Shown here: piece by piece, positions 60,704-64,000 of the stretch | Layout: the number at the start of each line of letters is the position of its first letter | Numbering within the stretch: position 1 is the first letter of the stretch | Source of the DNA: Zoogloea sp016790385 | GTDB taxonomy: Bacteria > Pseudomonadota > Gammaproteobacteria > Burkholderiales > Rhodocyclaceae | Reading direction: 5' to 3' (one strand) | DNA: 64,000 nt | Assembly (NCBI RefSeq): GCF_041916735.1 | Contig: NZ_JAYRYY010000019.1 | The notes under the pieces: model-generated | What the model was told of the DNA's origin: nothing | The model's database searches: none | What the model saw: the letters and a program-made list of their open reading frames with translations, nothing else | Made by a program: the position numbers and the translations under genes

Positions 60704-61606
60704 ATGCACACCTCGCTCAAGCTTGCCGCCGCCTGTCTGATCGCCGCTGGCGCCCTCACCACGCAGCCTGTCTTCGCCCAGGAATCCGCCACCCTGGCCA
60801 AGATCAAGAGCAGCGGAGCCATCGCCCTGGGCCACCGGGAGTCCTCCATCCCCTTCTCCTACTACGACGACAAGCAGCAGGTCGTCGGCTACTCCCAGGA
60901 GCTCATGCTCAAGGTGGTGGACGCCGTCAAGGCCGAACTCAAGCTCCCCGCCCTCGCCGTCAAGCTCACCCCGGTCACGTCCCAAAACCGCATCCCCCTG
61001 ATCCAGAACGGCACCGTCGACATCGAGTGCGGCTCCACCACCAACAACACCGAGCGCGCCCGTCAGGTCGCCTTCTCCAACACCATCTTCATCATCGGCA
61101 CGCGCCTGATGACCAAGAAGGAATCCGGCATCAAGGACTTCCCCGACCTGGCCGGCAAGAACGTGGTCACCACCGCCGGCACCACCTCCGAGCGCCTCAT
61201 CCGCAAGATGAACGAGGAGAAGAAGCTGGGCATGAACATCATCTCCGCCAAGGACCACGGCGAGTCCTTCCTCACCCTCGAGACCGGCCGCGCGGTGGCC
61301 TTCATGATGGATGACGCCCTGCTCTACGGCGAGCTGGCCAAGGCCCGGCGCCCGGCCGACTGGGCCATCGTCGGCACTCCCCAGAGCTACGAGGCCTACG
61401 GCTGCATGATGAGAAAGGACGACCCGGGCTTCAAGAAGGTTGTCGATGCCGCCCTGGCCAAGGCCATGACTTCCGGCGAGGCCGAGGCCATCTACAAGAA
61501 GTGGTTCACCCAACCCATTCCCCCCAAGGGCCTGAACCTCAACTTCCCGCCCTCCGACGCCATGCTCAAGCTGTTCAAGGCGCCCAACGACAAGGCCTTC
61601 GATTAA
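60704..61606 (+). CDS. gltI: Glutamate/aspartate-type ABC transporter periplasmic binding protein
   Basis: Encodes 300 residues after AGGAGA. Signal peptide ends QPVFAQES. Family 3 solute-binding motifs are GHRESSIPFSYYDDKQQVVG, DIECGSTTNNTERARQVAFS and TAGTTSERLIRKMNEEK; the C-terminal YKKWFTQPIPPKGLNLNFP matches the GltI/DEBP group that binds Glu and Asp. No permease or ATPase gene follows; instead a porin and a glutaminase-asparaginase do, pointing to uptake of acidic amino acids released in the periplasm. Confidence 0.88.
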   Translation: MHTSLKLAAACLIAAGALTTQPVFAQESATLAKIKSSGAIALGHRESSIPFSYYDDKQQVVGYSQELMLKVVDAVKAELKLPALAVKLTPVTSQNRIPLIQNGTVDIECGSTTNNTERARQVAFSNTIFIIGTRLMTKKESGIKDFPDLAGKNVVTTAGTTSERLIRKMNEEKKLGMNIISAKDHGESFLTLETGRAVAFMMDDALLYGELAKARRPADWAIVGTPQSYEAYGCMMRKDDPGFKKVVDAALAKAMTSGEAEAIYKKWFTQPIPPKGLNLNFPPSDAMLKLFKAPNDKAFD

Positions 61607-61676
61607 GCCCCGCCCCGCTCGCGCACTCCCTCCCCCACTCCCTCCCTCAACTCCCTTGCACGAGACCAACAAGACA

Positions 61677-62756
61677 ATGAAAACCGTTCAGCACCTCAGC
61701 CTGGCTGCCGCGGCCACCCTCTCCGCCCTGGCCAGCCTGTCGGCCCACGCCACCGACGTGGTGGTCTATGGCCGCCTCAACGCCACCTTCGAGAACGTCC
61801 GCGTCGAAAACGGCCACTCCCGCAACGTCGTCAATGACAACGCCTCCCGCATCGGCTTTCGCGGCACTGAAGACCTGGGCGGCGGCAAGGCGGTGATCTT
61901 CCAGATCGAGAGCCGCGTCCGCGTGGACGGCAGCGACTCCGGCACCACCCTGGCGACCCGCGACAGCTGGGTCGGCCTGCGCACCCCCCAGGGCACCCTG
62001 CGCCTGGGCCGAACCCTGGGCCCCATCTACTACGCCACCTACGACCACATCAGCATGCACAACCACGATTCCGGCTACTCGTCGGATGCGCTGCTGTCGT
62101 CGGCCATCCTCGGCAACTCCAATGCCGCCGGCGGGCGCATGAACAACACCATCTGGTACACCAGCCCGAAGATCGCCGACTTCACCCTGGAGGCCGCCTA
62201 CGCCCTGCTCGACGAAGCCCCGGTGGCCAGCGGCTCCAAGCGCACGCCCCACCACCTGGGCCTGGTGGCCAACTACGACCGCGGCCCCCTGCACGCCGCC
62301 GTCAGCTACGCCTCCACCCAGAACACCACCGACCTGGACAGCGCCGCGCCGATCCGCTTCAACAACGACCGCGCCGTAACCGCCGGCGGCTCCTACAACT
62401 TCGGCCCACTGGTGGTGGGCGCCCTGTACGAGCGCTCCAAGCGCAGCACCCTCACCGAAGACCTGACCCGCAACTACTGGCGTGTGGCCCTGATGGCCCC
62501 GGTGGGCGCCCACGAGTTCCACCTCAACGTGGGCATGGCCGGCGACTACAGTGGAACCAACGACACCGCTGGCAAGCAGTACACCGTCGCCTACAACTAC
62601 AACCTGTCCAAGCGCAGCAAGCTGTACGCCTACTACACCAAGATCGACAACGACAGCGCCCGCAGCACCGGCGGCGGTGGCGCCTACAGCTTCCTCGGCT
62701 CCCCGGCCGGGCTGGACATCAGCTCCGTCGCCCTCGGCATCCGCCACAACTTCTGA
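61677..62756 (+). CDS. Gram-negative porin (betaproteobacterial Omp32-like)
   Basis: Encodes 359 residues from ATG 61677. Signal peptide ends LSAHATD. The 16-strand general porin pattern begins VVVYGRLNATFENVRVENG, with SRIGFRGTEDLGGGKAVIFQ (the standard second-strand motif), DSWVGLRTPQGTLRLGRTLG and the C-terminal phenylalanine of LGIRHNF needed for BAM insertion. Anion-selective porins of this type pass small acidic solutes. It lies between the amino-acid binding protein and the asparaginase. Confidence 0.92.
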   Translation: MKTVQHLSLAAAATLSALASLSAHATDVVVYGRLNATFENVRVENGHSRNVVNDNASRIGFRGTEDLGGGKAVIFQIESRVRVDGSDSGTTLATRDSWVGLRTPQGTLRLGRTLGPIYYATYDHISMHNHDSGYSSDALLSSAILGNSNAAGGRMNNTIWYTSPKIADFTLEAAYALLDEAPVASGSKRTPHHLGLVANYDRGPLHAAVSYASTQNTTDLDSAAPIRFNNDRAVTAGGSYNFGPLVVGALYERSKRSTLTEDLTRNYWRVALMAPVGAHEFHLNVGMAGDYSGTNDTAGKQYTVAYNYNLSKRSKLYAYYTKIDNDSARSTGGGGAYSFLGSPAGLDISSVALGIRHNF

Positions 62757-62798
62757 TCGCCCATCCCCCCTTCCCCCACTTTCAAGGACATCACGATC

Positions 62799-63869
62799 AT
62801 GAACATCCGTTCCCTCTCCCTCACCTGCGTCATGGCGGCCGCCGTGGCCGGCGCCTTCACTCCGGCCCACGCCGCCGACAAGCCCCGCGTGGTCATCCTG
62901 GCCACCGGCGGCACCATTGCCGGCGCGGGCGCCAGTGTCGCCAACAGCGCCTCCTACCAGGCCGCCAAAGTGCCGGTGGACAAGCTCATCGCCGGCGTAC
63001 CCGAACTCAAGAACCTGGCCGACGTGCGCGGCGACCAGGTCTTCCAGATCGCCTCCGAGAGCTTCACCAACGAACACCTGGTCACCCTCGGCAAGCGCGT
63101 CGCCGCCCTGGCCCGCCAGACTGACGTGGACGGCATCGTCATCACCCATGGCACCGACACCCTGGAAGAGACCGCCTTCTTCCTGAACCTGGTGCTCAAG
63201 ACCGACAAGCCAGTGGTGGTGGTGGGCTCCATGCGCCCGGGCACCGCCATGTCGGCCGACGGCATGCTCAACCTCTACAACGCCGTGGCCGTGGCCGGCA
63301 GCAAGGACGCCGCCGGCAAGGGCGTGCTCGTTACCATGAACGACGAGATCCACACCGGCCGCGACGTGAGCAAGGCGGTCAACATCAAGACCGAAGCCTT
63401 CAAGAGCCCCTGGGGGCCGCTGGGCATGATCGTCGAGGGCAAGACCTACTGGTTCCGGGCCCCGGCCAAGCGTCACACCACCGGCACCGAATTCGACATC
63501 GACCGCCTCGACAAGCTGGCCCCGGTGGAGATCGCCTACGGCTACGGCAACGCCACCCCCACCGCCTACAAGGCCTTCGCCGAAGGCGGTGCCCAGGCAG
63601 TGATTCACGCCGGCACCGGCAACGGTTCGGTCAGCGGCGCGGTGGTGCCGTCCTTGCAGGAGCTGCGTGGCAAGGGCGTGCAGATCATCCGTTCGTCCCG
63701 CGTGGTGGGTGGCGGCTTTGTGCTGCGCAACGCCGAACAGCCCGACGACAAGTACGACTGGGTGGTGGCCCACGACCTCAACCCCCAGAAGGCCCGCATC
63801 CTCGCCGCCGTGGCCCTGACCCGGACCCAGGACAGCAAGGAGTTGCAACGCATGTTCATGGAGTATTGA
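62799..63869 (+). CDS. Periplasmic type II glutaminase-asparaginase
   Basis: Encodes 356 residues. Signal peptide ends TPAHAADK. Both catalytic threonines are present: ILATGGTIAGAG and ITHGTDTLEETAFFL, together with VVGSMRPGTAMSADG and HAGTGNGSVS. The ending RMFMEY and SAMS/TAMS segment fit the Pseudomonas-type glutaminase-asparaginase (AnsB/PGA). It hydrolyses Gln and Asn in the periplasm to Glu and Asp plus ammonia, which the upstream binding protein could then capture. Confidence 0.92.
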   Translation: MNIRSLSLTCVMAAAVAGAFTPAHAADKPRVVILATGGTIAGAGASVANSASYQAAKVPVDKLIAGVPELKNLADVRGDQVFQIASESFTNEHLVTLGKRVAALARQTDVDGIVITHGTDTLEETAFFLNLVLKTDKPVVVVGSMRPGTAMSADGMLNLYNAVAVAGSKDAAGKGVLVTMNDEIHTGRDVSKAVNIKTEAFKSPWGPLGMIVEGKTYWFRAPAKRHTTGTEFDIDRLDKLAPVEIAYGYGNATPTAYKAFAEGGAQAVIHAGTGNGSVSGAVVPSLQELRGKGVQIIRSSRVVGGGFVLRNAEQPDDKYDWVVAHDLNPQKARILAAVALTRTQDSKELQRMFMEY

Positions 63870-63957
63870 TCGGACCGGGGGGCGAGTCAGGCCCGTCGTG
63901 CTCGCAAGAACCAGACCTCCACGCACGGCGCCCGATATAGCCCCCTGATTGGCGTCC

Positions 63958-63980
63958 GGGGTCGAAGGGATTTCGACCCC
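63958..63980 (+). terminator. Hairpin after the asparaginase gene
   Basis: GGGGTCGAA (63958-63966) pairs with TTCGACCCC (63972-63980) around GGGAT. No T-tract follows; it lies about 90 bp beyond the stop. Weak terminator or unrelated palindrome. Confidence 0.4.
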
Positions 63981-64000
63981 ACAGAACGATCCACCAAGTT

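Overview
The window is high-GC, densely coded chromosomal DNA, most like a betaproteobacterium of the Rhodocyclales (Thauera/Azoarcus-like). That placement is an inference from base composition, a PEP-CTERM protein, an OvoA-type ovothiol synthase, betaproteobacterial porin and PyrC types and the styles of intergenic repeat; no rRNA or tRNA gene is present to test it.

Left edge (1-2.5 kb) is a scrap yard: the end of an IS21-family element, a truncated and twice-frameshifted Rhs-repeat gene, and an N-terminally truncated, frameshifted IS91-family transposase fused directly to it. Next (2.5-8.5 kb) is a tight five-gene operon made only of exported proteins (a TPR-like protein, a low-complexity secreted protein, two lipoproteins and a ClpP-fold periplasmic protein); I recognise no described system in it. 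From 8.5 to 17 kb come ppnP, dinB, ovoA and a tandem pair of exported trypsin-fold/TPR proteins, in which one has an intact Ser-His-Asp triad and the other has lost all three residues.

17-27 kb holds stress and redox genes: LysR/GST/PNPOx-like, dps, a ZIP metal transporter with a small membrane protein (sharing a 31-bp upstream motif with dps), alkB, a complete ECF42-type sigma factor operon with two YCII/DGPF proteins, a VOC protein and a DUF1428 protein plus a candidate ECF promoter, a parvulin isomerase and tpx. 27-35.7 kb is a five-gene cluster of four large dihaem c-type cytochromes and a lipoprotein, distantly similar to RoxA-type dihaem proteins; its function is unknown. 35.8-46.5 kb has a LysR-controlled quinone reductase/extradiol dioxygenase pair, cytochrome b561 with two YceI proteins, a PEP-CTERM protein, an acyltransferase, a large dCACHE-HAMP-GAF-HD-GYP sensor and an AraC regulator.

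46.7-53 kb encodes a full beta-oxidation set (3-hydroxyacyl-CoA dehydrogenase, thiolase, acyl-CoA dehydrogenase, AMACR-like racemase, enoyl-CoA hydratase), broken up by a structured repeat and an intact RelBE-like toxin-antitoxin pair. A decayed VapBC pair follows. 54-60.4 kb holds a Wzz/GumC-like protein carrying a degenerate tyrosine-recombinase-like C-terminal domain, then gpmI, a DUF3025 gene, a lipoprotein and pyrC. The right end (60.7-63.9 kb) is a periplasmic glutamine/asparagine-scavenging set: acidic amino-acid binding protein, porin and type II glutaminase-asparaginase.

A dispersed repeat of about 121 bp with GAGGGTGTG-type terminal inverted repeats occurs three times (12.56, 26.33, 53.85 kb; the last internally deleted). 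A hairpin inside it shows a compensatory base change between copies. I found no CRISPR array, tRNA, rRNA or origin.
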